Source: Amphibalanus amphitrite (Eukaryota > Arthropoda > Thecostraca > Balanomorpha > Balanidae). Taken from it: a stretch of 64,000 bases of DNA. Below the pieces are notes generated by a model. It was not told the DNA's origin. It did not search any database and saw only the letters and a program-made list of their open reading frames with translations. The stretch covers positions 186,001-250,000 of the forward strand of contig NW_024881530.1 of assembly GCF_019059575.1 (NCBI RefSeq), in the 5' to 3' direction. Shown piece after piece: positions 11,048 through 21,988 of this stretch (position 1 is its first letter; the number at the start of each line of letters is the position of its first letter). The translations under genes were made by a program, and so were the position numbers.

Positions 11048-12436
11048 ATGGAGTTCTCCGCGCCGCTGCGCTGTGGCCTCACGGCAGTCTCGCCGGACGG
11101 CGCCTACATGGCCGTGACTCTGGGCGTGCGTGTGGCAGTGTTCAGTGTACCGGCCCAGCAGGAGGTGGCCGCCTTCACCTGCCTGGACGACCCCCAGCTG
11201 GTGGAGTGGTCGCCCGACAGCAGCCTCCTGCTGACCGCCGTGCTGCCGCGGCGCGCCGTCCAGCTCTGGAGCATCGAACAGCCCGAGTGGCGAGCACGTA
11301 TCGATGAGACGGAGGTGGGCCTGGTGTCAGCGCGGTGGGCGCCCGGCTCGCGGCACGTGCTAACTACTGCGGCGCTCAGTCTGCGGGTCACGGTCTGGTC
11401 ACTGGTCGACCGACAGGTCAGCTACATCAAGTACATGAAGGATATCTCGGACGGGTTGACGTTCAGCCCGGACGGCAGGTGTATGGCGGTGGTGGAGAGG
11501 CGAGGCTGCGTGGACCACGTCAGTCTGTTTGCTACCTCCGGCTGGGAGCTGATCAAACACATTGACTCGGTGGGCCAGGACGTGGCGGGACTCTCGTGGA
11601 GTCCGGACTCTGAGCTGTTCGCTCTCTGGGATGGTCTACTCCAGTCCCGTGTCGCGGTGTATGACCTCACCGGACGGCGCCTGGCTGAGGTGAAGCTTCC
11701 AGGGTCACCGCTAGGCATCAGCACCGTGCACTGGAGCCCCAGTGGTCAACTGTTGGCTGCCACCGGGTTCGACGACAAGGTGCACGTGATCAGTGACGCT
11801 ACATGGCATCGACTCACCAGCCTGGTGCACGGTAGCACGGTGCGTGCTGGAGATACAGTGCACGTATACCGGGAGCGGCACACACGACTGGAAGGGTTCC
11901 GACTAGATCTGGCTTTAGCCTCCGGCTCTGACGGTATCACGGACGTCTCCTACGAGCTGGACTCGCGCCGGCCGGTCGTTCTCCGCCCGCCGGCCGTGCA
12001 GGCTCCGCGTGCCGCCACCGGCCACGCCGCCGTTAGTCGAGTACTGTTCTCACCCGACAACCGATATGTGGCCACACGATGCGACGCCGTCCCGGAGTGT
12101 GTATGGATCTGGGCGACGGCCACCCTCTCACTACACACACTACTGGTGCAGCGAGCCGCGATCAGAGACCTCATCTGGTCACCGAGCGGCAGCCGGCTGG
12201 CGCTCTGCACCGGCGGACGGTACCTGTTCCTCTGGAGTCCGGAGCAGAGCAGCACCTGCCGCGCGCCGGCCGATGTGGCTGTGACTCAGCTCCTCTGGCC
12301 GGACGAGTGTACGCTGCTGCTGCAGGCGAGGGATTCGCTGCTCTTCTGTCGACTGGATGTGACGACGGAGAGCCAGCTGGAGCCACCCGATTCGTTTCAG
12401 GAGTCTCAATGGGAGCGAGTGGCGGAACAGGCGTGA
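11048..12436 (+). CDS. WRAP73: WRAP73/WDR8 family WD-repeat protein
   Basis: A 462-residue protein, close to the usual family length of about 460. From end to end it carries the family pattern: MEFS start, TCLDDPQLVEWSPDS, VQLWSIEQPEW, VTVWSL...VSYIKY, DGRCMAVVERR, GISTVHWSPSGQLLAATG, VWIWATATL and LALCTGGRYLFLWSP. These are the blades of a WD40 propeller. Family members work at centriolar satellites and spindle poles with SSX2IP/Msd1 to anchor microtubule minus ends and in cilium assembly. The start is the first ATG after a likely 3' splice site (pyrimidine tract and CAG ending at 10988), so the 5' UTR is probably spliced. The coding part has no intron, unlike the vertebrate gene. No poly(A) tract or target duplication of a retrocopy is evident. 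Identification is firm; the lack of introns is the odd point. Confidence 0.93.
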   Translation: MEFSAPLRCGLTAVSPDGAYMAVTLGVRVAVFSVPAQQEVAAFTCLDDPQLVEWSPDSSLLLTAVLPRRAVQLWSIEQPEWRARIDETEVGLVSARWAPGSRHVLTTAALSLRVTVWSLVDRQVSYIKYMKDISDGLTFSPDGRCMAVVERRGCVDHVSLFATSGWELIKHIDSVGQDVAGLSWSPDSELFALWDGLLQSRVAVYDLTGRRLAEVKLPGSPLGISTVHWSPSGQLLAATGFDDKVHVISDATWHRLTSLVHGSTVRAGDTVHVYRERHTRLEGFRLDLALASGSDGITDVSYELDSRRPVVLRPPAVQAPRAATGHAAVSRVLFSPDNRYVATRCDAVPECVWIWATATLSLHTLLVQRAAIRDLIWSPSGSRLALCTGGRYLFLWSPEQSSTCRAPADVAVTQLLWPDECTLLLQARDSLLFCRLDVTTESQLEPPDSFQESQWERVAEQA

Positions 12437-13030
12437 AAGGGTCGCTGCTGTGCCACCCAGCAGGCTGGATCGTTTAACGCGAGAAAGTGAGAAAAGTTAC
12501 AGACATTCCCAGCTGTTGAACTGTGCCTGATCTGCCAACTGAATGTGATACAGAGTGATACTGGAAGCCCGAGCGATGCACAGTGAAAGTGATGACCGGC
12601 GGCTGTCAAGCGAAGCTGCGAAATTGTCGAATCGAAAATGCTTTGTGTGTACTTACCTCGATATGATCTCTGGTCTTTCACTGTCTCTGTCGTACCTGCT
12701 CAAGCCGCTGAAGTGCTTCCGTAATGCCACTTGTGCGTCTGTGCCTACTTTATAAAACATGAGTTATTGATTCCTCAGTTCAACGCTTGTCGAGTATGGT
12801 ATCTGATCTTGGCAATCGTTGGTGTTAGCGTTCTTGGATTTGTTGCGGCCTGTTACCAGGAATTGGAGCTATTTCGCTGTACAAAAACAAAGGTGTGAGA
12901 CCGTATGCTGTGTGTCGTTGAACTGATTCAATGGCAATCCATGACAGTGATGTCACGGTGCGTGGGTCGACATTGTGGGTCAATGATCTTCTCGGCATTG
13001 TTCGAAGTATTCTTAAGTGAGGTTTTGAGA

Positions 13031-13051
13031 AATAAATGTTGAAGGAATAAA
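13031..13051 (+). terminator. two AATAAA polyadenylation signals of WRAP73
   Basis: AATAAA occurs at 13031-13036 and 13046-13051, about 600 bases after the WRAP73 stop and before the first TMEM14 coding exon. They are the natural end of the WRAP73 transcript. Confidence 0.6.
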
Positions 13052-13455
13052 CCTTCCTTCTGTATCCACTTAATTATTAATCAAATTAGTCGAATGGAAG
13101 CGCCGATTGAGTGCGAAGCAGCAGATCGAAGTTCTGGGGAGTATGGAGGGGAGGGGCTGCTGGTCCCAGTTTAAAACAAAGTCAGACTCAGGCTGATAGC
13201 TGCCTTCAGTTGTTACCGTATAAATGTTGTAAAGAAATCTGAGCTCTCAGCATATTTTCGTCACGCACACTTCTTCGCAGAAAAAAAACCCTGTGATGAC
13301 AGTACCAAGACCAGAACACTGCAAATAACACTTTTTTTTCGCGAAAAACACTTTTCGCCGCCAAAACGCATGACCTGCTACGGAAATTCCAGAAAACTCT
13401 ATTGAATATACCACTGGACGTTAATCGTGCCCGTTCTGATTTCAGATCTCTGAAG

Positions 13456-13531
13456 ATGCCTGTTGATATTCTCGCCTACGGCTATGCCGCCACGGTGGCT
13501 GCAGGCGGTATCATGGGGTACGCCAAGGCAG
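13456..13531 (+). CDS. TMEM14: TMEM14 coding exon 1
   Basis: Starts at ATG 11 bases after an acceptor (TTCAG at 13441-13445) and ends at GCAG before GTAAG. It encodes the first membrane segment and ends in phase 1. Confidence 0.88.
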
Positions 13532-14381
13532 GTAAGAAAGACAGCTCAACATCAATTTACACAGTACTCCTATGGTTAAATATGCGGGTATGTAGCGTAG
13601 TTATCTGACCATCGCCGCTGTATGTTTCTTACATTTATATTATGACGCCTCTGAGGTCCACGCGGAAGGCTATGTGAGGCTGCTCGGCACCGCTCTGAAC
13701 GGCTCTGGTCTCCCCTCCCCCTGGGGAAGTTCCATAATGTCGCTCTGTTTAAATCTGACCCGTCGCTTACCCTCCCTCTCCCCCACAGGCTCGATTATGT
13801 CCCTGGGCGCCGGTCTGCTGTTCGGCGGCGCCCTCGGGTACGGCGCCCACCAGGTGTCCCAGGACCCGCAGCAGTACCAGGTACAGCTCGGTACCAGCGC
13901 AGTGCTCAGCGGACTCATGGGCTACCGCTTCGTCAGCGGCGGCAAGTTCATGCCGGCAGGACTCATCGCCAGCATCAGGTCGGTGGGAGCGCAGGGGAGA
14001 TGCGATGATGGCTTTGGAGGGATGTACCTAGATGGATCGGTGCCTTGTGCTATGTCTTATTTCGACTCGGATTGAACATTCTGGAATGCCTCTTATCTGT
14101 CTTCATCTTTGCTCTTTCAGATTGCCACGTTATCTTAGGGTCTAACTGTCTTGCACTATGTAGTTCCCCTTATGTCCCTACTCACTGCTCATCAAGCTTG
14201 CACACAGGTTTGCGAAAACAAACCGTCTGAGTCATGCCCGTGCTCTGAGGTATTATAACTACAACCTCCAATCTAGCAAAGTTCGCTTGGCTGCCCTGTG
14301 ACCCTTTCTTTTTGTCCCGACAGTCTCGTGTTCCTGGCTCGCTACGGGGTCCGTGCCATGCAGAGCACTAAACAACAGTGA
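13456..14381 (+). CDS. TMEM14: TMEM14 family small membrane protein (three coding exons)
   Basis: Coding exons are 13456-13531, 13789-13978 and 14324-14381, with GT-AG introns in phases 1 and 2, giving 107 residues (family about 105-115). The product begins MPVDILAYGYAATVAAGGIMGY and continues with GSIMSLGAGLLFGGALGYGA, an acidic QDP loop, TSAVLSGLMGYRF, GKFMPAGLIASI and LVFLARYG. These are the four short hydrophobic segments of TMEM14A/B/C proteins. TMEM14C is a mitochondrial inner-membrane protein needed for porphyrin transport in haem synthesis; whether this copy equals TMEM14A or C is not decidable here. The first coding exon starts after an acceptor at 13445, so a 5' UTR exon lies upstream. 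It is 1 kb downstream of WRAP73 on the same strand. Confidence 0.9.
13789..13978 (+). CDS. TMEM14: TMEM14 coding exon 2
   Basis: Preceded by a strong pyrimidine tract and CACAG, followed by GTCGGT. It encodes the central two membrane segments and the GKFMPAGLIA block diagnostic of the family. Confidence 0.9.
14324..14381 (+). CDS. TMEM14: TMEM14 coding exon 3 and stop
   Basis: Preceded by TTTTTGTCCCGACAG. It encodes LVFLARYGVRAMQSTKQQ and a TGA stop, the last hydrophobic stretch and polar tail. Confidence 0.85.
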
Positions 14382-15174
14382 ACGGATGACTGAGAAGCGA
14401 CTGAGCCGGTGTCCTGAGGTATGACCGGGTCAGTGATCTGAGGGAGAAGGGTGTGATCGGACCGGTGTCTTGCGGTATGACCGTTCATTGACCTGGGGTG
14501 TGACCCGTCCACCAAACAAGAGTCATTTGGGTTATGTGGTTGACCAAGAACGAGCGATCATACCTAGAGTAAGATGTTGGTCGCGGCTTATGCCAGCTAT
14601 CGTTTTGTGTGGGGGATTTTCAACTGTAGTATTAGTATGGGCTGGAGTTTGGATTCGATAAAGAGATGGACCAGTTGAGTGATTTTGTTTCATTGCGGAT
14701 TTCTCATGGTTTCTGAGTAAGGCATGCTTCGAACGCTATGATATTGTCTTTCTGTGGTGGGTGGTGTGTTCCCTGAGGGCTGTCCCGAGCGCGATTTGTG
14801 AGACTTTGATACAGGAAACGCACGTCTAGTTGCTGACATTGTCGAAGAACGATGTACTTTGATAAATGCAATATATGTAGTAACATTACCATATCGGTAG
14901 TTGGCGCTAAGTGCTAATTATTCTGCATATCATATGCTCTCCACTGGGGGCAAGAAAGCGCTGCAGAACTTCGGCCGGTTTTCTGGAAAGTGACACGGTT
15001 AGGAAATTATGAACATTTATTGATATGATAAAAAACTAAAACGACTAGCATGAGGGAGGAGAAATAACATACAATTGATATGTTCGTAAAATCATAAACT
15101 AAGACAAGCTTTTTATCGCTGACAAAAATCACAAAAACAGAAAATTCATATCTACATGCCCTTCACAATTATAT
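14382..15174. other. 3' UTRs and short intergenic gap between convergent genes
   Basis: Noncoding. It should hold the TMEM14 3' UTR and the downstream end of the Frizzled transcript, whose polyadenylation signal is at 15175-15180 on the opposite strand. No strong AATAAA is seen for TMEM14. Confidence 0.5.
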
Positions 15175-15180
15175 TTTATT
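15175..15180 (-). terminator. candidate polyadenylation signal of the Frizzled gene
   Basis: AATAAA on the minus strand about 850 bases after the Frizzled stop codon. Confidence 0.4.
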
Positions 15181-16021
15181 TCACAGACAATCATTGCACG
15201 GATCCCGGTAGATTGAAACCGAATGCACTACAGATGTGACCTTAGTCGCTCTGTACTTGTCCCCAGCGCCATCTCAGCCCATCGGACAAAAGTGAACTAA
15301 TGTTTTCATTTGCCGACACTCCTCCACGCTCAAAATCCAATCACTGTCTTCATGATTCACGACTGAAACAGCCCCCCACCCCCACCCCCCACCCACACCT
15401 TTTGATCGAGCACACGAAATGAAATAGCTCTGGGCTATCTTCTGTCATCGTGACATTTTTCTCATGATTCTCGGTCCCAGTTTTATGAGCGATGACACCA
15501 GCGGTCTTCATCACAGCTATGATTCATTCAGCTCGCTGTAAAGCCAAGCGGGCAGCTCGAGATTCGGTGAAATCGCCCGCTACGCAGATAGCTCCTGAAA
15601 GGATTCTTTTACGAGGCCATTCGCTGCATTGCTGAGCTCGACTTAACGTCGACAGATCGAGAGAACGTTTGGAAGGGAACGATTTCGAGATGCCTGAATC
15701 TTAAGAATCCACGAGCGGCCCAAATGTGTTGCAATTTTTCGTCTAAAAGAGCTCGTGATTATCTGAGCTAAGCTTCTTGATGGGTCTTTCTAATGAGTTT
15801 CGCTCTCTGCAGCTGATACGAGGCATCTAACGACCTGAATCAAACGATCAGCAGCACCGATTCGGAAAACAAAACAACATCGCCCGCCCACCCGCACACC
15901 CCCTTCCCTCCACCAACACAGCTTGAGCTGATCCATTGGTTCCTTTGGCACAATTCTCACGAAAAACACGACTCACGTCTGACTGACTCACATCACGCGT
16001 CTCGCTCTGCCTCTGTCCGAC

Positions 16022-17902
16022 TCAGACGTGACTGAGTGGCGCCGTCACCTGACTGGCGGCCGCGGTGGGTTCACTCAGTGTCTGAAAAGTAGTCTCTGAC
16101 CTGGCCAGGCTGGCTCCGGCCCCCAGCTGATGCTGCGTCGGCTCCCCTCCTGCCTTACTAGGCTCCGAGCGGCCGAATGAGCCCGGCGGCGGCGGTAGGG
16201 GTGGCGGTGCGCGGTCGGCCCCGCCGTCTTGTCCCCCGGATGGTCTCTGACAGCGCAGCAGCGCCTGCCAAGAACGGAGGGTTTTCCTGGAGCAGACCCA
16301 GCCGACTGACGTGACTCCGACTGCGAGTGACATGATGAACCGCAGTAGGAGCAGTTCGTAGCTGGGTATGTCCTCATACCCCGTGCTCTCATCAGCACCA
16401 GGACTGGATTTTTCAGCGGCGGCGGCGATGGCAGCAGCAGCCGCGGCGGCAGTGAGGGCGGTACCGGGGACGGGGACGGCGGTGGGGACGACGGGCGCCT
16501 TCCGACAGGGACAGACGAGCGCACTCTCCCAGTCGGAGCGTCGGTACTGCTCGTAGACGAGGGAAGCGATCACGAGCGCTGCGGGTACTGTGTACAACAC
16601 TGAGAACACTCCAATACGCATCATCAGCCGCTCCAGCCGATCCTGTGCGCCGCGATGCTGTTTAAGAACACCCCTCACCCGGCACAGCGCCACGAAGCCG
16701 GCCAGCAGGAACGACATACCCAGCAGAAGACCAGCGGCCAGCGGCGCCAGCACGAACCAGCGCTGATGCGCCAGGCTGTGACCTCCCACATAACACACTC
16801 CTGTCAGAGGGTCCCCGTCCACAGCGTCCGAGGCCAGAGCGGCGATCGCCAGCGCCGCCGGCGGCACCCAGCCGGCAAGGTGAAAATATGGAGAGTATCC
16901 GGCAATCACCTCATTCCCCCACTTGAGTCCGGCGGCCAGGAACCATGTGAGAGCCAGAACCACCCACCACGCGGCGCTGGCCATGCCGAAGAAGTAGATC
17001 AACACGAATACGGCCGTGCAGAGTACTGACGAGCCGAGTTCGCCACCGGCATCCTGACGAAGCAGACCTTCCTGACAGGCGGTCATCTCCCTTCCGGCGA
17101 AGGCTCGCACGAGATATCCCACAGCCACCAGAAGATAACACCCAGCCATGAAAACCACTGGTCTCTGCGGGTATGGGAATCGACCACGCTCCAGCAGAAA
17201 CGTCCCCACTGTCAGTAGTGAGCTGAGCGCACACAGACTAGCCCAGACTTGCAGCCAGCGCTCGGTCAGTTGATGTTGTTCGTCAGTGAACAGCGCCGGT
17301 TGGCAGGGGAGGGCGCAGTGGGGCACACCTCCAACCGCTACTGAGCGGTTGTAGAGCCGGTGATTGGGGGAGATTGACACGACGCGCGGCGGCCGGCAGC
17401 GGCAGGCACATCGCTCCTGCTCCGGCGGTCCGGGAAGCTCGCCGTTGCGGTTATCCATACAGAGTCGGTCCGTGTCCCCGTACCGTGGCAGACGATCGCA
17501 GTGGAGACGATCCGGCCAGCTCATCCGCACACCCCGCATCAGAGGCTCACAGCCGGCGCGGGCGCGGAGGCAGAGCTCGCGACACACGGGCAGCGTCCGT
17601 CCCAGGCCCGGCAGGCAGATCGGCACGTAGGTGGCGCACAGGAAGAACTGCAGGTCGCGCGAGCAGCCGACGCCGACCAGCGGCCAGTACTGGTGTACTT
17701 CCAGCCCGGCCTCCTCCTGTGTGTCGTGGTGGAACTGGTTCGGCATCAGCGTGACGTTGTAGCCGATGTTGCGGCACATGGCGATGCTGATCTCCTGACA
17801 CTGGAACTCGGGAGATTGGCCGAGCAGCGGCGACGGCAGGATCAGCAAAAGCAACAGCGAGAGGAAGAGCTGGGGTGAAGCGGGAAACGCCGTCTTCTGC
17901 AT
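16022..17902 (-). CDS. FZD5/8: Frizzled-5/8 class Wnt receptor, single coding exon
   Basis: A 626-residue seven-pass Wnt receptor at the plasma membrane. The ATG at 17902 is chosen because it begins a clear signal peptide (residues 1-29, Leu-rich core). In-frame sequence upstream has no other ATG and is likely 5' UTR after an acceptor near 17986. The cysteine-rich Wnt-binding domain (35-148) has all ten cysteines and the FZD5/8-like CQEI, YNVTLMPNQFHHDTQEEAGLEVH-type and WPDRLHCDRLP blocks. Seven membrane segments fill about 218-540. The Dishevelled-binding motif KTLRSW is at 540-545. The last four residues, LSHV, match the PDZ ligand of FZD5. The third extracellular loop carries an unusual alanine tract (484-496). 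Intronless coding is also usual for FZD5/8. It likely signals through Dishevelled to beta-catenin. Confidence 0.94.
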   Translation of the reverse strand: MQKTAFPASPQLFLSLLLLLILPSPLLGQSPEFQCQEISIAMCRNIGYNVTLMPNQFHHDTQEEAGLEVHQYWPLVGVGCSRDLQFFLCATYVPICLPGLGRTLPVCRELCLRARAGCEPLMRGVRMSWPDRLHCDRLPRYGDTDRLCMDNRNGELPGPPEQERCACRCRPPRVVSISPNHRLYNRSVAVGGVPHCALPCQPALFTDEQHQLTERWLQVWASLCALSSLLTVGTFLLERGRFPYPQRPVVFMAGCYLLVAVGYLVRAFAGREMTACQEGLLRQDAGGELGSSVLCTAVFVLIYFFGMASAAWWVVLALTWFLAAGLKWGNEVIAGYSPYFHLAGWVPPAALAIAALASDAVDGDPLTGVCYVGGHSLAHQRWFVLAPLAAGLLLGMSFLLAGFVALCRVRGVLKQHRGAQDRLERLMMRIGVFSVLYTVPAALVIASLVYEQYRRSDWESALVCPCRKAPVVPTAVPVPGTALTAAAAAAAIAAAAEKSSPGADESTGYEDIPSYELLLLRFIMSLAVGVTSVGWVCSRKTLRSWQALLRCQRPSGGQDGGADRAPPPLPPPPGSFGRSEPSKAGGEPTQHQLGAGASLARSETTFQTLSEPTAAASQVTAPLSHV

Positions 17903-17985
17903 CTTGTATGCCAGTTTATGTGACGGACCTTGCGCGGTAACCAATCGGTCAGCGGTTGGTGAGACTACCAAGCAAAGTCACACAT

Positions 17986-19958
17986 CTGAAACACAAAGGA
18001 ATAGGTGAACTCTCTGTTGCCTGCTGGTATGCTCGTCTTTCGTGTATCAAAATGAGTGATATAGAGTAATTTACCCCCCCCCCCCAGAAATGAAATATGA
18101 ATGTCTACCATACAGTCGCCTTGTTTCGTCGCCTTTCCCGTCCGAACACCCTAACTTTACCCTCCCTGCGCCACACCCTTCGTTCCAGACTGGTCAAAAC
18201 TTAAAAACACCGTGCGCTCAGTGCAGCGTTCGGCTCCCTCCCCGTGCCGGGTGGAATAAATGGGATGCCCATTAATCTGTCTCGGGACCACACCCTATCA
18301 GGGGGGAGGGGACGGCTCACCAGACTGTCTGGCTGCGCAGTTTCAGACGGGCAAAGCACGCTCCCCACCTCCCTCCTCCCGGGGGGGGGGGGGGGGGCGA
18401 TCGAACCTCATCACCACAGTCGGGCAGTGAATCTGCGGGTCTGTCAGCTCAGCCGGGGTGCCGAGCGGCTCCGGACGACTTCAGACGGCCGCCAGTCCAG
18501 TAACGGACGGCCGACTGCGTGATATGCCAGCTTCCGGACGAGCCAACTCGGCTCGTGACATTTCGGCCGGCTCAAATTCGATGAATTCAGTTGTCACCGA
18601 GTCGGTGCTTCGGCCAGTTCCAGCTACAAAGTAATTGGATTGGGTGGTATAAATTCAGGGAAAACGAAAAATAGAACTTGCTCGCAGAATTTAGAGGACG
18701 ACGACGTTGTATTTTGTAAGTCTCATTACATGCTTGATTTAATACGATTAGCGGCTTGCTAATGTTTCGCAACTATGCAATCCTTCTATTTTAGTTTTCT
18801 GTTGTAATTATTTAATGAATGACTATGGTGTGAGAGCCTCTCCAGCTAGGTCCCGGTCTTACCTTTGGTAGCTTTGTGCGCTACGTAAATGCTGCTGGAC
18901 TGAATATTTTGTATATTCATCGGACATCGATGGCACTGTGATGCAGTGATTTCAAATAAATATGAATACCGATAGCTCTCCAGGCGTCAGTCCTTCTTCC
19001 CAGTCACTAGGTGATACTTTTCTGCTCAATATTAATGTCCCCATGGTCACGCTTCTCTGTCCGTCAAATAAAACAGTTACGATGCCGACAACACACCTAC
19101 GCTGCTCAATCGTACGGGAAGTACCGTTAGATCCGTGCTCGCGTTTGTCCTTTCACTAGCAGCCGGGTTACTCATTAGAGTCACGACGACCTATGACCTC
19201 ACGAAAGACACGCCGCTCGTGACGGTGTGATGTCGTGACGCCGTCACGGTCAGATCGGGCGTGACGCGGCCTTGGAGGAAGGACCGGGGTAGGTTTGCGT
19301 TCAGGATCGCACTCTCACTTACACTCGAAGGATACGAGCCGCACGACTCTCCCTAACACATAACTCCTTTTGTAACCGACCCATCGGTTCGCCCCTCTCT
19401 ATTGTCCAACTCTACCACTCGCCCATCTCACCTGCCTTTGTGCGTCGCGCCGGCCGCGCGGCGACCCGAATCAATGCAAACTGCCGTCCGGACGGCTGAC
19501 TTTTCCCGACTGAAGCTGGCGGAGGGCACACTGCAGGCCACGCGGCCCAGCCCGTCACCATGGCAACCTCTCCGGCTGAGCAATCGATACACTTCACACG
19601 CGCGCTGCCCCCCGGCTGATCTCCCGCCAGGGGGGGGGGGGACTGGGGATATTAGCGCGGCTTATGGCTGCGGTGGGACACTCGGGGAGGGGTGGGGGCT
19701 GAGTGGGATATGGTGGGGGAGGGGTTTAGGACGGTTTGGGAATGGAAGGGGTAGGTGACAATGGGAAGGTGTGAACCCGCTTGGGTTAGGTGTCTAGGTA
19801 TCTTATATTTAGCACATATTTAGGTACAGAATGGATAGGTATTCAATTAGACAATGCCGCAGGTGGGTCCATTTCCAGCATTGGTCACGTTTAAACCGCA
19901 ACTTATCGCATATGGTATCCGTACGAAACGCCAGAGCTCACTTTAAGTGTCATCTACT
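17986..19958. other. Frizzled 5' flank, no further gene
   Basis: The minus-strand 5' UTR acceptor (TTTCAG) lies at its left edge, so a noncoding first exon and promoter should be here. Visible structures are a C-run near 18067-18079, a 17-base G-run at 18381-18397 and a 12-base G-run near 19629. GC-rich stretches (18.3-18.6 and 19.4-19.75 kb) may be promoter or CpG-island DNA. Confidence 0.45.
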
Positions 19959-19959
19959 G

Positions 19960-20255
19960 CTGTCATTTACGCGAACGTTTTCGCTGCGAAGTACAGCGGT
20001 ACAGTCTAACTTCAGGCGCTTACTGCTCCTGCCATCTAGCGGCAACGCTATCAACTTTGAGCCATGCGGCACAGCCTACCTGCAGGCGTCCTTGCTCCTG
20101 CCATCTAGCGACAATGTTATCAACGTTAAGTCATGCGGCACAGCCTACCTGCAGGCGTCCTAGCTTCTGCCATCTAGCGGCGGTATTTTCAACGTAGAGT
20201 CCTGCGGCTCAGCCTGGATTCAGGCGTTCGGATGCCACTGCCATCTAGCGACGAG
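19960..20255. repeat. tandem 69-bp repeat with CTCF-like core in each unit
   Basis: Four units, with a fifth diverged one on the left, carry the 14-mer CTGCCATCTAGCGR at 20029-20042, 20098-20111, 20167-20180 and 20238-20251, spaced 69, 69 and 71 bases. Reverse-complemented, copies 1 and 3 (CCGCTAGATGGCAG) match 13 of 14 positions of the common CTCF consensus CCASYAGRKGGCRS; copies 2 and 4 match 12. The array lies between the 3' end of the gene ending near 21.7 kb and the Frizzled 5' flank, a natural place for an insulator. Binding is inferred. Confidence 0.7.
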
Positions 20256-21730
20256 GAAGGGATTTCTGCGCTTCCAAGCCCCACTTTATGGGATGGACCA
20301 CTGCGTAATTTCGAATGCGTGCCGATACAGCTCTCCAGCGGCTGATTTTACGAAGGGTTGTGAGCAATTTACATCGAGGCGCATTTTACGATCGATCTAC
20401 ATACAGTTTCAACATGCCGTCCATACCCCATAAGCATTCCCCTAGGACATCGGTGTAAAATAGAAGCGCTCACTGCCGTTGGAACTGAGCACGTCACACG
20501 AGATATCACATTTGGTTTCCTATTTCCGCTACTGCAAACACATAACTGAACACGACTGCTATTTAAATGTCAGCCCATTAAAATGCTTATGTGGCATGAC
20601 AGGGGATCGTGTTTAATTTAACTCAGCTTCACTATTTGCCGGAAACAGTGGTTCATTTTAAATGGCAGGGAGATAAGAATTCTAGGAGAGAAAGAGCTGG
20701 ATAATAATTTGACCTATGCGGTTGCATGGTCTCTATGATTCGGCAACGAAATGGAATAGGAAGAGCAATGTCAGGAAATAGATTGGTGACACCGCATGTA
20801 AGATAAACCTGAAATATTCCATGGATTACATCAACCATAAAGCATCAAGCGTGACACTTTTTAATCACACAAATAAAATTCCCTTTTTGGTGTGTGCTAT
20901 TCGCACAAAAATGCACAGAAGCCAACAGTTCGTCAGTTATTAAAATATATTTCGTCCAGTGGCTATTCACAAGTTGTAAACATTGTAAATCAAAATCACC
21001 GGCAAATTTACGCAGCGAAGTAACATAAATTCCTATTTACAGATATTATATATCGATCATATCCAGCAGAAATATAAGACACAACAAAGAAAAGACACGA
21101 TAAAGCAGCGCCCATTCTGACACCGATTCACTAAAGAATCTTCCTCAACAAGGAACCTCACCGGATCACACACATCATGTTAAGTAGAGACACCAGTACT
21201 TCAGTGCCGGTCAAAGATATGACGCCGATATTGCATAGGGTAACAAGGCTCACACCGCGACTTCTAGCACTGAACAGTGAGATCCTCAAGACCAAAGGCA
21301 CCGGGGGACACACGCAGATACAAAACTGCCGGGCGTCGTTCAAAAGCGGAAGCCTGATCCCTGAATCACTGTAACGCGCGGAGGGAGTTCCAAAGAGCGG
21401 TGGCTAGTTAAAGCGACCGTAGGCGGTCTCAGGAAGTCCCATGAAATCCGTCCGACTCTCGGGCAGTTCCAGTCCGACTCACGGGGTGAGCTGCGGTCTA
21501 CTCACTACGGTAGACCCCAGACACGACTGATTCCGTCCGCGTATATACTCAGAGGGAGTCGGCATTGTCACTGCCTCGGTGGCGACTGCAGGCTGGTTGT
21601 GACACCACCAGTCTCATCACATCGCCTCAGCCGCGCTCGATCGCCTCTAGTGACGGTCCAACCTCCACCACCGGTCTTCACAGCTCATCTAGCTCATCCC
21701 CAGCTCTCCAGCTCAGCTCCCCAGCTCAGC
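20256..21730. other. intergenic, no gene recognised
   Basis: AT-rich, no coding signal. A minus-strand ATTAAA near 20858-20863 could end the transcript of the gene whose last exon is at 21731-21988. Confidence 0.45.
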
Positions 21731-21988
21731 TCAGCTCAGCTCCTGGGCGACCTTTCGGTCCCAGAAGGCGGCTCGGGAGGCGACCAGCCGCAGGCCAGGG
21801 GCCATTTCCAGCTCACCCTCCTCCTCTGATTCCTGCTGGCGCTCCTGGATGCCGCAGTCGGCGACCGGACGGCGGCCAGACAGTAGACCTGGGTCGCGGA
21901 TGTTGCCTGTGTTGAGGGAGATGGGAGCGCCGAGTTTCAGGCCCTCGCGGAACTCACGGGATACGCTCCGAGCAGTCAGACTGTGCAC
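21731..21988 (-). CDS. candidate terminal exon of a disordered Ser/Glu-rich protein
   Basis: Preceded by TTTATTCCCAG and read in phase 0. It encodes HSLTARSVSREFREGLKL, APISLNTGNIRDPGLLSGRRP, an acidic ERQQESEEEGELEM run and ASRAAFWDRK, then VAQELS and a stop. A weak internal donor (AAG before GTCGCC, last exon base 21752) could instead continue elsewhere. No family recognised. Phase matches the exons at 26564-26689 and 29835-30596, all phase 0. Confidence 0.6.
   Translation of the reverse strand: MHSLTARSVSREFREGLKLGAPISLNTGNIRDPGLLSGRRPVADCGIQERQQESEEEGELEMAPGLRLVASRAAFWDRKVAQELS

Noticed and set aside
17364..17878. Plus-strand frames over the Frizzled cysteine-rich domain
   Set aside because: Antisense shadows of a clearly identified receptor gene.
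17903..17971. Upstream in-frame extension of the Frizzled protein
   Set aside because: It begins with TTG, not ATG, and would place 23 polar residues before a good signal peptide; more likely 5' UTR.
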